Part shown: positions 7,648 through 16,473 of the stretch, piece by piece | How positions within the stretch are numbered: position 1 is the first letter of the stretch | How the letters are laid out: each line of letters opens with the position of its first letter | NCBI GenBank assembly: GCA_002256685.1 | Contig: NQJH01000001.1 | Span: 1-35,885 of the forward strand | Direction: 5' to 3' | DNA length: 35,885 bases | Source of the DNA: Methylococcaceae bacterium NSP1-2 | GTDB lineage: Bacteria > Pseudomonadota > Gammaproteobacteria > Methylococcales > Methylomonadaceae | Notes under the pieces: generated by a model | What the model saw: only the letters and a program-made list of their open reading frames with translations | Told to the model about the DNA's origin: nothing | Database searches by the model: none | Translations under genes and position numbers: made by a program

Positions 7648-10600
7648 TTCGTGGACACATTTATCTTTGGGATAGTCAGTTTTAGTGGCATTCCATTTGG
7701 GTGTGCGACGACGGCGGTCAATAGGGTTTGAAAATGCCCTGCCAGTCGCGCTATGGTGTCACTGGTGAATAAGTCGGTGTTGTATTCAATCGTCCCCGTT
7801 AAACCATCCGCCTGTTCCCGCAATGAAATGGCTAAATCAAATTTGGCAGAGTCATGGGGGATGCTGAGTTTATTAACGGTTAGCCCTGTTAAGTCAACGT
7901 CTTGCTGGTCGGCAGGTTGTAACACCAGCAGGACCTGAAATAGCGGATTTCGACTCATATCGCGTTGCACTTGCAATTCTGCAACCAGTTTTTCACACGG
8001 CATCTCTTGGTGCGCGTAGGCATCCAAACACACCGCCCGCACACGGCTTAACAGTTGTTCAAAACTGGGTGTGCCTGATAAATCGGTACGCAATGCCAGT
8101 GTATTGACAAAAAAACCAATCATATTTTCAAGTTCTTGCCGATTGCGACCTGCAATCGCCGTCCCAACCACGATGTCCTCTTGCCCACTGTAGCGGTGTA
8201 ATACCACTTGAAACGCCGCCAATAGTGTCATGAATAAAGTGACGTTTTGCTGTTGACTCAGCGTTTTTAAACCCTGCGTCAGATCGGCGGACAAGTGAAT
8301 CGCCGCTTTCGTACCTTGATAAGATTGCTGTTTAGGACGCGGTTTATCGGTGGGTAATTCCAGTACCGTCAACTCCGCCAATTGGCTTTTCCAATAACTG
8401 AGCTGTTTTTCCAACACTTCGCCTTGTAACCATTCGCGTTGCCAAACCGCATAATCCGCATATTGAATCGGCAGTTCAGGTAATTCAGCGGTTTTATTTT
8501 GGCTAAACGCGGCATAAAACGCGGCTAATTCCTGCCGAAACACCCCCATAGACCAACCATCAGAGACAATGTGGTGAATGGTGACGAGCAGAATATGTTG
8601 TTGTGCCGATAACTTAATCAACAAAGCACGGATTAACGGGGCTTGTTTTAAATCAAAGGCTTTATTTTCTTCGGTCTGTAAAATAGCTTGGCTTTCGCTG
8701 TGCTGTTGCGGTTGCGGCAATGCCGATAAATCGATTAACGGGCATTCAAAAGGCATGGATGCTTTAATAACTTGAATCGGTTCAGCATCCTGTTCAGCAA
8801 AATAAGTGCGCAATACTTCATGTCGAGCAACAATCGCTTTCAGACTTTGTTGCAAGGCTGGCACATTCAGATCGCCGTTCAACTGTAGTACTCTCGAAAT
8901 ATTGTAAAGCCCACTCGCTCCCAGCAGCCGATCTAAAAACCATAGCCGCTGTTGGGCGAAGGAAGCAAGAATCGGCAGGTCGCGGTTAATGGTGGCAATG
9001 GGTGTGTACACTGCGGATGTTTGTTCAAGCATGGCAGTTAATAACGTGGCTAACCCTGCAATGGTTGGCTCTTCAAACAACAAGTACAGTGGAAAATCAA
9101 GTTGATAGTGTTTGTTAATACGCACCAGCAACTGCATTGCCAGTAAGGAATGTCCGCCTAATTCAAAGAAATTATCATGAATGCCAATCTGGTCAATATT
9201 AAGAATATCTTGCCAAATAGCGACCAGCATTTCTTCAATCGGAGATCGTGGCGGCACATAAGAATGTCTGACTTCAGCATGGCTCTGATCTGGTGCGGGC
9301 AATGCTTGGCGATCCAGTTTGCCATTGGGTGTAAGCGGCAAGGCATCGAGGAACACAAACGCAGAAGGGATCATGAATTCAGGTAGGTGTGGCTTAAGAA
9401 AGTCTCGCAGTTCCAAAGGGGTTGGGATGACCGTTCCTTGCGGCACTACATAAGCGGCAAGGTGTTTGTCGCCTGAAACACGCTCATACACACCAACTAC
9501 CGCTTCGCGTAGTTGAGGATGTTGGCGCAATGCTGATTCTATTTCGCCAAGTTCGACGCGAAATCCGCGTATTTTGACTTGGAAATCATTGCGCCCTCGA
9601 TATTCAATTGTACCGTCGGCTAACCAACGCCCCAAGTCACCCGTCTTGTACATCATCGCGTCGGCTTGTGCGCTGAACGGATCATGCACAAAGCGTTCCG
9701 CAGTCATTTCTGGTTGGTTCAAGTAACCACGACCCACTGGCGCACCGCCAATATGAATTTCTCCCACCACACCAATGGGTACGGGTTGTTGGTAGCTATC
9801 CAAGATGTAAATTCTGGTGTTCCAAATGGGTTTTCCAATGGGCATGGAACGGTCGCGATAATACTCAAGGTTAGGCGGCACTTGGTAATAGATAGCAGTA
9901 CCCGCACATTCAGTCGCGCCATAATTATTGACAATTTCTGGGCGTGGTTTTGAAAGTGCCAACAACTGGGAAGGGTTCATAGGCTCGCCTGCCAACGTTA
10001 TGCGCCGCAGTCTGCTCAGATGACCATCGGCATTGACAGTAATCAAGGCATTCAGTCCGCTCTGGGTAATATTTATCATGCTGACGTGTTCTTTTACTAG
10101 CAAGCCCATAATCGCCTGCGAATCAAACGGCTCGGTTGCTAATACCAGTCTAGCTCCAGCGAGTAACGCACTGAAAATAGCTCGTTGCGTAAAGACATAA
10201 GCACAGGATGTGACTATCAGAACAGCATCATTAGATGAAAGTTGAGATTCATGAATATGCCAAGTAATCAGATTTTGTAAACCTTTATGTAGTACGCAAG
10301 TTCCCTTAGGTTTTCCCGTAGAACCAGAGGTGTAGATGATATATGCTAGACTTTCAGGATTAAGTCCTACCTCGTTATTATTCAAATTGCTAACAGGCTG
10401 ATTTGCCCATAAAGCAACGGTTTCGTGTAGATCGATTATGGGTAACGTTTCCGCTATATCCGCGAACAGTGGTGCAAATTTACTTTGAGTCAACAAGGCA
10501 ACGGGGTTGCTGTCTTGAAGCATGAATGCAATGCGTTCTTCTGGGTAGGCAGGATCAAAAGGCACACAAGCTCCACCCGCCTTAAGGATAGCCAGCAATC

Positions 10601-13361
10601 CAACCACCATATCTAAAGAGCGTTCCACACAGATACCCACCCGTACTTCTGACCCTACGCCAATAGTGCGTAGATGATGCGCCAGTTGGTTGGCTTTAGC
10701 GTTGAGTTCGCCATAAGTCAGAGGTTGGTCTTGATAAACTGCTGCCACTGCTTGAGGTGTACGTTCAACCTGTTGTTCAAACAATGAATGAATGAAGTGG
10801 GCATCGGGAAGCTCTACGGTCGTAGCATTCCATTCCACCAACAATTGTTGGTTCTCGGATTCAGTTAGCAGGGGTAATTCGGATAGACGCGCTTCTGGGT
10901 GAGCGATGATACCTTCAAGCAACATTTGAAAATGCCCGATTAGACGGGTAATGGTTGCAGCCTCGAATAAATCAGTTGCGTAAGTTATATGGCATTCAAT
11001 ACCCTCAGACGATTCAAATACATAAAGAGCGAGGTCGAATTTGGCACTCTCTTCAATCGTTAAAAGGCATTCGACACTGAGATTATTGAGCTGTAGTTCA
11101 GTCTGGTCGGTATTTTGCAATACGAACCAGACCTGAAACAGTGGATTACGACTTCGGTCAGGTTGCAGACGCAGCTCTTGGATTAGTTTCTCAAACGGCA
11201 TATCTTGGTGGGCAAAAGCACCCAGTGTCACCTCTCGCATTTGCATCAGTAGTTCATGGAAACTCGGATTACCTGACATATCCGCACGCATTACCAAGGT
11301 GTTGACGAAAAAACCGATTAAGCTTTCAAGTTCTAAACGACTCCGCCCAGCACTTGCTGTACCGATTACAATGTCGTCCTGACCACTATAGCGGTGTAAC
11401 AAAACTTGAAAAGTTGCTATCAAGGTCATAAACAAGGTCACGCCTTCTTGCCGATTCAGGGCTTTCAATCCCTTGACTAAATCGGGCGACAGGCTGAATT
11501 TCTGTTGTTCCCCACAGAGTGACTGTACCGCTGGACGTGGTTTATCAGTGGGCAATTCCAGCGTACTGACATCCGCTAGCTGCGTTTTCCAGTAATCCAG
11601 TAGCTGTTCCATTGCCTCGCCTTGTAGCCATTCCCGCTGCCAGACGACATAGTCGGCATACTGAATCGGCAGTTCAGGCAAGGGAGAGGGCTGTCCCTGA
11701 CTTAACGCTGCGTACAGTGCCGATAACTCGTGTACGAATACATCCACTGACCAACCATCAGAAATGATGTGATGGAAAGCAAATAAGAAAATGTACTCTT
11801 CCTTTCCTAATCGTAGCAATTGAGCGCGTAGCAGTGGACCTCTTTTCAGATTGAAAGCAGCTGTCTTATTCTCCTGAACCAGCCGTATCAGCTCAGATGC
11901 TTTGCGTTCTTCGGAATACTCACAAAAATCCACTATCGGCAAAGGCATTGAAAGTGACGATTGGATTACCTGCATCGGTATACCATCTTGCTCGGTGAAA
12001 TAGGTGCGCAGTGCCTCGTGACGGTGAATAATTGTGTTTAGGGCAAGTTCCAAGGCATCGACATCCAGTCTTCCCCGAAGTCGTTGCACCCTATAAATAT
12101 TGTAGTTTGCGCTGGTCTCTTTTAACTTATCCACAAGCCACAATCCCTGTTGTGCAAAGGATAATGGGGAAATGAATTGGTCGATAGCTGAATCGGCTTT
12201 CTCTGTTGCTGAAATAGTTAAAGACTTGTCAGTCTTGTAAACTGATCGCTGCTGAGTAGTAATACGTTTGGGTCGGTTTGATATTCCCGCTTCTGTATTT
12301 TCAATGAGCTTCGCCAATTCCTCAATAGTTGGAAACTTAAACAGGGAGTCGAGCGAAATTTCCACAGATAATTGTTCATCAACACGAACGATTACCTGCA
12401 TGGCGAGTAATGAATGCCCGCCTAAATCGAAGAAATTGTCGTGAATGCCGACACGATCAATCTTCAAAACATCGTGCCATATCTCGGCTAACTGGTTTTC
12501 CACTGGACTGCGTGGAGCGACAAAGTCAACTTGCAGATTCTGATTGCTTTGATCTGGTGCTGGCAAGGCTTTGCGATTCAATTTGCCATTGGACGTAAGC
12601 GGCAGGGCATCGAGGAACACAAAGGCTGAAGGAACCATGAATTCTGGTAACTTGGGCTTAAGAAAATTTCGCAGCTCCGAAGGAGTTGGATTAGAAGTAT
12701 CTTGGGATACCAAATAGGCGACTAGGCGTTTGTCATCAGGAATGGGTTCATACACATCAACTACTACCTCGCGTAGTTGCGGATGCTGACGCAACGCCGC
12801 CTCGATTTCACCTAGTTCAATACGGAAGCCCCTGATCTTGACTTGGAAATCGTTGCGACCAATGTATTCGATGGTGCCATCAGCCAACCACCGTCCCAAG
12901 TCGCCAGTTTTATACATTTTTGCATCGGCTTTTGAAATGAACGGGTCGTGTACAAAACACTTTGCTGTCAATTCTGGTTGATTCAGATAACCACGCCCGA
13001 CTGGCACACCGCCTATATAAATTTCTCCCGATACGCCAATCGGTACTAAGTGCTGGTGGCTATCTAAAATGTAAATACGGGCGTTAGCAATTGGCTTGCC
13101 AATCGGTACGGATCGATTGTGGTATTGTTCAAGATCAGAAGGTACCCTATAAAACGTAGCGGTAGCGGTACACTCAGTTGGTCCGTAGTTGTTGACAAAT
13201 TCTGGGCGAGGTATTGGTAGTTCTAACAGATTAGAGGGTTGCATCGGTTCACCACCCAGAAAAACACGGCCCCGGTGGAGGTTCCGGGGCCGTGCAGTCG
13301 AGCGTGCTATTTCGGAGGAAACTCCCCCAGGGGAGACGCTCGGGAGTGGTCGGGAGATCAA
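7566..13361 (-). CDS. NRPS central part: end of A1, PCP1, C2-A2-PCP2, C3 (large fragment of a broken gene)
   Basis: The order in 1931 codons is: residues 1-30 from a GC-rich foreign segment; end of A1 from about 32 (VFLGGEPMQPS, NNYGPTEC, YKTGDLGRW, NGKLNRK); PCP1 (DLGGHS, Ser317); C2 about 398-845 with FHHIISDGW (530-537), where the usual SxAQxR motif reads SFAQQGLW; A2 about 855-1360 with YIIYTSGSTGKPKG and NNYGATECAG; PCP2 (Ser1405); C3 about 1465-1885 with IHHIVSDGW (1595-1603). A2 has Tyr-Val-Phe-Thr at 1055-1058 where A1 keeps Phe-Asp-Leu-Thr, so the conserved Asp that holds the substrate amino group is Val. The C-terminal tail after AHPNG is out-of-frame translation past a deletion. 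The listed TTG start lies in foreign sequence and is unlikely to be used. C domains look like the LCL type; no epimerase domain is present. Confidence 0.9.
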   Translation of the reverse strand: MISRPLPSVSPGGVSSEIARSTARPRNLHRGRVFLGGEPMQPSNLLELPIPRPEFVNNYGPTECTATATFYRVPSDLEQYHNRSVPIGKPIANARIYILDSHQHLVPIGVSGEIYIGGVPVGRGYLNQPELTAKCFVHDPFISKADAKMYKTGDLGRWLADGTIEYIGRNDFQVKIRGFRIELGEIEAALRQHPQLREVVVDVYEPIPDDKRLVAYLVSQDTSNPTPSELRNFLKPKLPEFMVPSAFVFLDALPLTSNGKLNRKALPAPDQSNQNLQVDFVAPRSPVENQLAEIWHDVLKIDRVGIHDNFFDLGGHSLLAMQVIVRVDEQLSVEISLDSLFKFPTIEELAKLIENTEAGISNRPKRITTQQRSVYKTDKSLTISATEKADSAIDQFISPLSFAQQGLWLVDKLKETSANYNIYRVQRLRGRLDVDALELALNTIIHRHEALRTYFTEQDGIPMQVIQSSLSMPLPIVDFCEYSEERKASELIRLVQENKTAAFNLKRGPLLRAQLLRLGKEEYIFLFAFHHIISDGWSVDVFVHELSALYAALSQGQPSPLPELPIQYADYVVWQREWLQGEAMEQLLDYWKTQLADVSTLELPTDKPRPAVQSLCGEQQKFSLSPDLVKGLKALNRQEGVTLFMTLIATFQVLLHRYSGQDDIVIGTASAGRSRLELESLIGFFVNTLVMRADMSGNPSFHELLMQMREVTLGAFAHQDMPFEKLIQELRLQPDRSRNPLFQVWFVLQNTDQTELQLNNLSVECLLTIEESAKFDLALYVFESSEGIECHITYATDLFEAATITRLIGHFQMLLEGIIAHPEARLSELPLLTESENQQLLVEWNATTVELPDAHFIHSLFEQQVERTPQAVAAVYQDQPLTYGELNAKANQLAHHLRTIGVGSEVRVGICVERSLDMVVGLLAILKAGGACVPFDPAYPEERIAFMLQDSNPVALLTQSKFAPLFADIAETLPIIDLHETVALWANQPVSNLNNNEVGLNPESLAYIIYTSGSTGKPKGTCVLHKGLQNLITWHIHESQLSSNDAVLIVTSCAYVFTQRAIFSALLAGARLVLATEPFDSQAIMGLLVKEHVSMINITQSGLNALITVNADGHLSRLRRITLAGEPMNPSQLLALSKPRPEIVNNYGATECAGTAIYYQVPPNLEYYRDRSMPIGKPIWNTRIYILDSYQQPVPIGVVGEIHIGGAPVGRGYLNQPEMTAERFVHDPFSAQADAMMYKTGDLGRWLADGTIEYRGRNDFQVKIRGFRVELGEIESALRQHPQLREAVVGVYERVSGDKHLAAYVVPQGTVIPTPLELRDFLKPHLPEFMIPSAFVFLDALPLTPNGKLDRQALPAPDQSHAEVRHSYVPPRSPIEEMLVAIWQDILNIDQIGIHDNFFELGGHSLLAMQLLVRINKHYQLDFPLYLLFEEPTIAGLATLLTAMLEQTSAVYTPIATINRDLPILASFAQQRLWFLDRLLGASGLYNISRVLQLNGDLNVPALQQSLKAIVARHEVLRTYFAEQDAEPIQVIKASMPFECPLIDLSALPQPQQHSESQAILQTEENKAFDLKQAPLIRALLIKLSAQQHILLVTIHHIVSDGWSMGVFRQELAAFYAAFSQNKTAELPELPIQYADYAVWQREWLQGEVLEKQLSYWKSQLAELTVLELPTDKPRPKQQSYQGTKAAIHLSADLTQGLKTLSQQQNVTLFMTLLAAFQVVLHRYSGQEDIVVGTAIAGRNRQELENMIGFFVNTLALRTDLSGTPSFEQLLSRVRAVCLDAYAHQEMPCEKLVAELQVQRDMSRNPLFQVLLVLQPADQQDVDLTGLTVNKLSIPHDSAKFDLAISLREQADGLTGTIEYNTDLFTSDTIARLAGHFQTLLTAVVAHPNGMPLKLTIPKINVSTNCLRRKSQKRHTRWQSCMKIANSAILN
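13260..13294 (-). terminator. Strong GC-rich hairpin with T-run inside the NRPS gene
   Basis: CACGGCCCCGG (13265-13275) and CCGGGGCCGTG (13284-13294) form a perfect 11-bp stem with an 8-nt loop. On the minus strand it is followed by TTTTT (13264-13260), the form of an intrinsic terminator facing the NRPS direction. The T-run itself belongs to the NRPS codons for VFL; the stem comes with the foreign segment. If real, it would stop transcription of the downstream NRPS modules. Confidence 0.5.
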
Positions 13362-13385
13362 GGCACGATTTTGCCGTCAGTAAGA
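13265..13385. other. GC-rich, structured foreign segment replacing the A1 core
   Basis: About 115 bases much richer in G+C than both flanks interrupt A1 between MAFDLT (upstream side) and RVFLGGEPM (downstream side). Comparison with A2 shows that roughly 60 to 65 codons of A1 are missing here, so this is a replacement, not a simple insertion. Besides the terminal hairpin it holds CGAGCGT/ACGCTCG arms (13299-13305 and 13336-13342), with two mutually exclusive inner hairpins: GGAG-GAAA-CTCC (13314-13325) and CTCCCC-CA-GGGGAG (13322-13335). Junctions cannot be set to the base. It could be a transposed element remnant, horizontally acquired DNA, or a chimeric assembly join. Confidence 0.65.
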
Positions 13386-14806
13386 TCAAAAGCCATTGAT
13401 GTTACGAGTAAAACGGTATCTTCACACGAAAGACGTGTCTCTTTGATGTACCAAGGCAGTAGGTTTTGTAAGCCTCGATGTAGAACGCAGCTTCCCTTTG
13501 GTTTTCCAGTCGATCCAGACGTGTAGATTACATAAGCCAGATTTTCAGGAGTCAGTCCTACACTACTGTGCTCAGGGTTGGTATCAGGCTCATTCGCCCA
13601 CGCGGGAAACTCGGTTGATAGATCAAGTATTGAAGGGCATTTTGCTATATCCGAGAATAGTTCTTCGAACTGTCCTCGTGTCAGTAATACCAGCGGCGCA
13701 CTGTCTTCGAGCATATATGCCAAGCGTTCTTTGGGATAGGCGGGGTCAAGTGGCACATAAGCACCCCCAGCCTTAAAGACAGCAAGCATTCCAATTATCA
13801 TAGTAGCTGAGCGTTCAAGACAGATAGCCACCAACACCTCTGGTTTAACGCCCAATTTTCGCAGGTGGTGTGCTAATTGGTTGGCTTGTGTATTCAGTTC
13901 AGCATAGGTGAGTTGCTTGCCTTCATGTACCACTGCCACTGCTTCAGGCGTGCGTTCAACCTGTTGTTCAAACAATGAATGAAGGAAGTGGGCATTGGGA
14001 AACTCTACGGCTGTATCATTCCATTCCACCAATAATTGTTGGCACTCGGATTCAGTTAGCAAGGATAATTCGGACAGCCTTGCTTCTGGGTGAGCGACAA
14101 TGCCGTTGAGCAGGGTCTGAAAATGACCGATTAGACGGTCTATGGTCGCGGTTTCGAATAAATCAGTGGCGTATTTTACACTACCTATCAGCCCGTGCGG
14201 AGTTTCCGATAGTTCGATGGTGAGGTCACATACAGCAGTGCCAGTATCGACATTCGGGATAGACTGTGGCTTATCATGAAATATGAACATGACCTGAAAC
14301 AGTGGATTGCGACTGCTGTCATGTTGAGGATTGAGAGTCTCGACCAGTTTTTCAAACGCTATATCTTGATTGGTGTATGCCCCTAGCACGACTTCTCGCA
14401 CCTGTATCAGTAGCTCACGAAAACTTGGATTGTTTGAAACATCAGTACGCAATACCAAAGTATTAGCGTTTTCAGGCTCTAAACGACTAGGTTGTTCAGC
14501 ACTCAATGTACCGATTACAATGTCATCTTGACCGCTATAGCGATGTAACAGAACTTGAAAAGCCGACACTAGGGTCGAGAATAAGCTCACACCTTCGCAC
14601 TGACTTAGGGATTTCAGTTCCTCGGTCAAGTCGAGTGACACGTTAAATTGCTGAGTCCTGCTGTTGAATGACTGTACTGCTGGACGCGGTCTATCGGTGG
14701 GCAATTCTAAGGTTGGCGCATTTGCCAGCCGTACCTTCCAATAATCCAAAAGCCGTTCCATTGCTTCGCTATTACCTATACTATCGATCTGGTCTTTCAT
14801 AATCAC
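13358..14806 (-). CDS. NRPS module 1: truncated C1 and first half of A1 (fragment)
   Basis: The 482-codon frame starts in mid-condensation domain. Residue 15 onwards (AMERLLDYWKVRL) aligns with the region just after the C4 motif of C2, so about 170 residues, including the catalytic HHxxxDG motif, are absent. The C domain also reads PENANTLVLR (111-120) where the others have LIGFFVNTLV, so a short segment around IGFF is lost. C motifs NQDIAFEKL and RNPLFQVMF follow. A1 begins near 277 with FEQQVERTPEAVAVV, FKAGGAYVPLDPAYP and YVIYTSGSTGKPKG (427-438), and reaches VTSMAFDLT (468-476) before running into the foreign segment and a stop. The listed start is a GTG; an ATG two codons on is as likely, and neither has a good ribosome site. 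Without its catalytic His the C1 remnant cannot condense. Confidence 0.8.
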   Translation of the reverse strand: MIMKDQIDSIGNSEAMERLLDYWKVRLANAPTLELPTDRPRPAVQSFNSRTQQFNVSLDLTEELKSLSQCEGVSLFSTLVSAFQVLLHRYSGQDDIVIGTLSAEQPSRLEPENANTLVLRTDVSNNPSFRELLIQVREVVLGAYTNQDIAFEKLVETLNPQHDSSRNPLFQVMFIFHDKPQSIPNVDTGTAVCDLTIELSETPHGLIGSVKYATDLFETATIDRLIGHFQTLLNGIVAHPEARLSELSLLTESECQQLLVEWNDTAVEFPNAHFLHSLFEQQVERTPEAVAVVHEGKQLTYAELNTQANQLAHHLRKLGVKPEVLVAICLERSATMIIGMLAVFKAGGAYVPLDPAYPKERLAYMLEDSAPLVLLTRGQFEELFSDIAKCPSILDLSTEFPAWANEPDTNPEHSSVGLTPENLAYVIYTSGSTGKPKGSCVLHRGLQNLLPWYIKETRLSCEDTVLLVTSMAFDLTDGKIVP

Positions 14807-15093
14807 TCAATTTCACTTTTCAAAATATTAGGATAAGAATAATTGATGATGGGTCAAATCTGCAACTTGGCGCAAGTCCTTCTTCCGTGTAGCAACCCAA
14901 TCAATAGAGGTATTTTTCCAAGATGATAGGTTATAAGAAATACAGGTTTTACCCACTACCGCTTTTTCCTCTTCAGTTAGTAAACACTTTAGATATAGAG
15001 ATTAATAGCGATTACTAAAAAAGCTGGAAGTTTTCCCTGTTATTGTGTCATTATTTACAATATTACTCAAAGCCAAAATCAAATCATTATCCT
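14807..15093. other. Divergent intergenic region between NRPS and EPS operon
   Basis: This region separates the first NRPS codon (minus) from the first EPS gene (plus), so promoters for both should lie here; I find no convincing -35/-10 pair. On the minus strand about 14837-14995 is free of stops for some 55 codons (it includes SSWKNTSIDWVATRKKDL) but has no start codon and resembles no family I know. It may be a gene remnant or chance, and it does not resemble the missing half of C1. Confidence 0.4.
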
Positions 15094-16473
15094 ATGCGAC
15101 TTTATCCGCATCCATTATTCCACTTGATACAGCAAATACTTACGCCGGTAACTGCTGTCATTACATTTTTTTTAGTTTGTTTCTTTGACAAAGTTCCTGT
15201 TGCTGATGATAAAAACATAGCGTTGGCGGTTGTCATTTTTCTGATAGTTGCACAATTACTAAATGACATTGATGTTGAGCTGTCTTGTAAAAATGTCCCC
15301 ACTCATATAGGTAGCTTGATTCTTCTACGTTGGTTTATTGTAGTGGCAATATTAATAACACTCGGTTACGTTACGGGTTTTTCAAAGTTGTTTAATCCTT
15401 ATGTTCTATTGCAATGGACGACCATAACTCCCCTTGTTTTGATATTGATGCACTTAACAGTACGCAGCTTATTTTATCGATTTTTTGTTTTTCAGGAGTC
15501 GTTTGATAAAGCAGTGATTGTGGGTGTTAATGAATTGAGTGTCGCACTTGCCAAAAAATTGCTAGAACAATCGAATTATGAAATTGATTGTCTGGGTTTT
15601 TTTGATGATCGTTGTAGAACACGCTTGCCCAATAATCAAGCACTGTTAGGGGATATAAAAAGTACTTGTCAATTTGTTAGAGAACAAAAGGTTAAAGTTG
15701 TCTTTATTGCCTTACCTATGTCACTACAGGATCGCGTCAATGCGGTATTGGAAGGTTTACGCGATACCACAGTTTCTGTTTATTATTTGCCCAATTTCCT
15801 TATGATTGATATGATTCAATCAAGGTCTTTTGATGTTGAAGGCGTTCCAGTCATCGCACTCTGTGAAAGTCCATTTACCGGCTATAAAGCCATTGTCAAG
15901 CGATTATCTGATATAGTGTTATCTATTCTTATCCTGCTATTGGTTAGTCCTATCTTATTAGTATGTGCTATTGGTGTTAAACTGAGCTCACCAGGTCCAA
16001 TATTGTTTCAACAAAAACGCTATGGATTAGATGGTGAGGAAATTAATGTCTATAAATTTCGCAGTATGACGGTTTGTGAAAATGGTAAAGATGTTAAGCA
16101 GGCAACCCGCAATGATGCTCGTGTAACACCTTTTGGTAATTTTTTACGAACCAAATCACTAGACGAATTGCCGCAGTTTATTAACGTGTTGCAGGGTAGA
16201 ATGAGTATCGTAGGTCCACGCCCTCATGCCGTTGCTCATAATGAACTATACCGAAAACAGATTAAGGGCTACATGATTCGCCATAAAGTTAAACCGGGTA
16301 TTACTGGTTGGGCGCAGGTAAATGGTTCTCGTGGCGAAACCGACACCATCGAGAAGATGGAAAAACGCATTGACTACGATCTTGATTATTTACGAAAATG
16401 GTCGCTAGCTATGGATTTACTTATTATTCTGAAAACAATAGGTGTTGTTATTAAAGATGAAAATGCTTATTAA
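15094..16473 (+). CDS. Undecaprenyl-phosphate sugar-1-phosphate transferase (WcaJ/EpsB-like)
   Basis: This integral membrane enzyme starts EPS repeat-unit assembly by moving a sugar-1-phosphate, usually glucose-1-P, from its UDP donor to undecaprenyl phosphate. The N-terminal half has four to five TM segments and a Rossmann-like region (AVIVGVNELSVALAKKLL). The C-terminal third is the catalytic Bac_transf domain: KRLSDIVLSILILLLVSP, SSPGPILFQQKRYG, KFRSM, the LDELPQFINVLQGRMS stretch, GPRPH and KPGITGWAQVNG. From the ATG at 15094 the protein is 459 residues, normal for the family. A TTG 17 codons upstream (15043) is in frame, but the intervening sequence is not family-like. It heads the EPS operon and its 3' end overlaps the next gene. 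Confidence 0.9.
   Translation: MRLYPHPLFHLIQQILTPVTAVITFFLVCFFDKVPVADDKNIALAVVIFLIVAQLLNDIDVELSCKNVPTHIGSLILLRWFIVVAILITLGYVTGFSKLFNPYVLLQWTTITPLVLILMHLTVRSLFYRFFVFQESFDKAVIVGVNELSVALAKKLLEQSNYEIDCLGFFDDRCRTRLPNNQALLGDIKSTCQFVREQKVKVVFIALPMSLQDRVNAVLEGLRDTTVSVYYLPNFLMIDMIQSRSFDVEGVPVIALCESPFTGYKAIVKRLSDIVLSILILLLVSPILLVCAIGVKLSSPGPILFQQKRYGLDGEEINVYKFRSMTVCENGKDVKQATRNDARVTPFGNFLRTKSLDELPQFINVLQGRMSIVGPRPHAVAHNELYRKQIKGYMIRHKVKPGITGWAQVNGSRGETDTIEKMEKRIDYDLDYLRKWSLAMDLLIILKTIGVVIKDENAY

Noticed and set aside
9177-9953. Plus-strand frames within the NRPS gene
   Set aside because: They are antisense to intact A2 and PCP2 motifs and have no independent support.
13295-13380. Resemblance of the GGAGGAAACTCC stretch to the RNase P RNA core
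   Set aside because: The conserved GAGGAAAGTCC context and the other core elements are not present; the similarity is limited to a short hairpin.
13239-13526. Plus-strand frames across the A1 break
   Set aside because: They are antisense to NRPS fragments and foreign sequence, with no ribosome site and no family resemblance.
14837-14995. Stop-free minus-strand stretch as a possible gene or as the missing half of C1
   Set aside because: It has no start codon, no ribosome site and no condensation-domain motif; it is kept only as a possible remnant.
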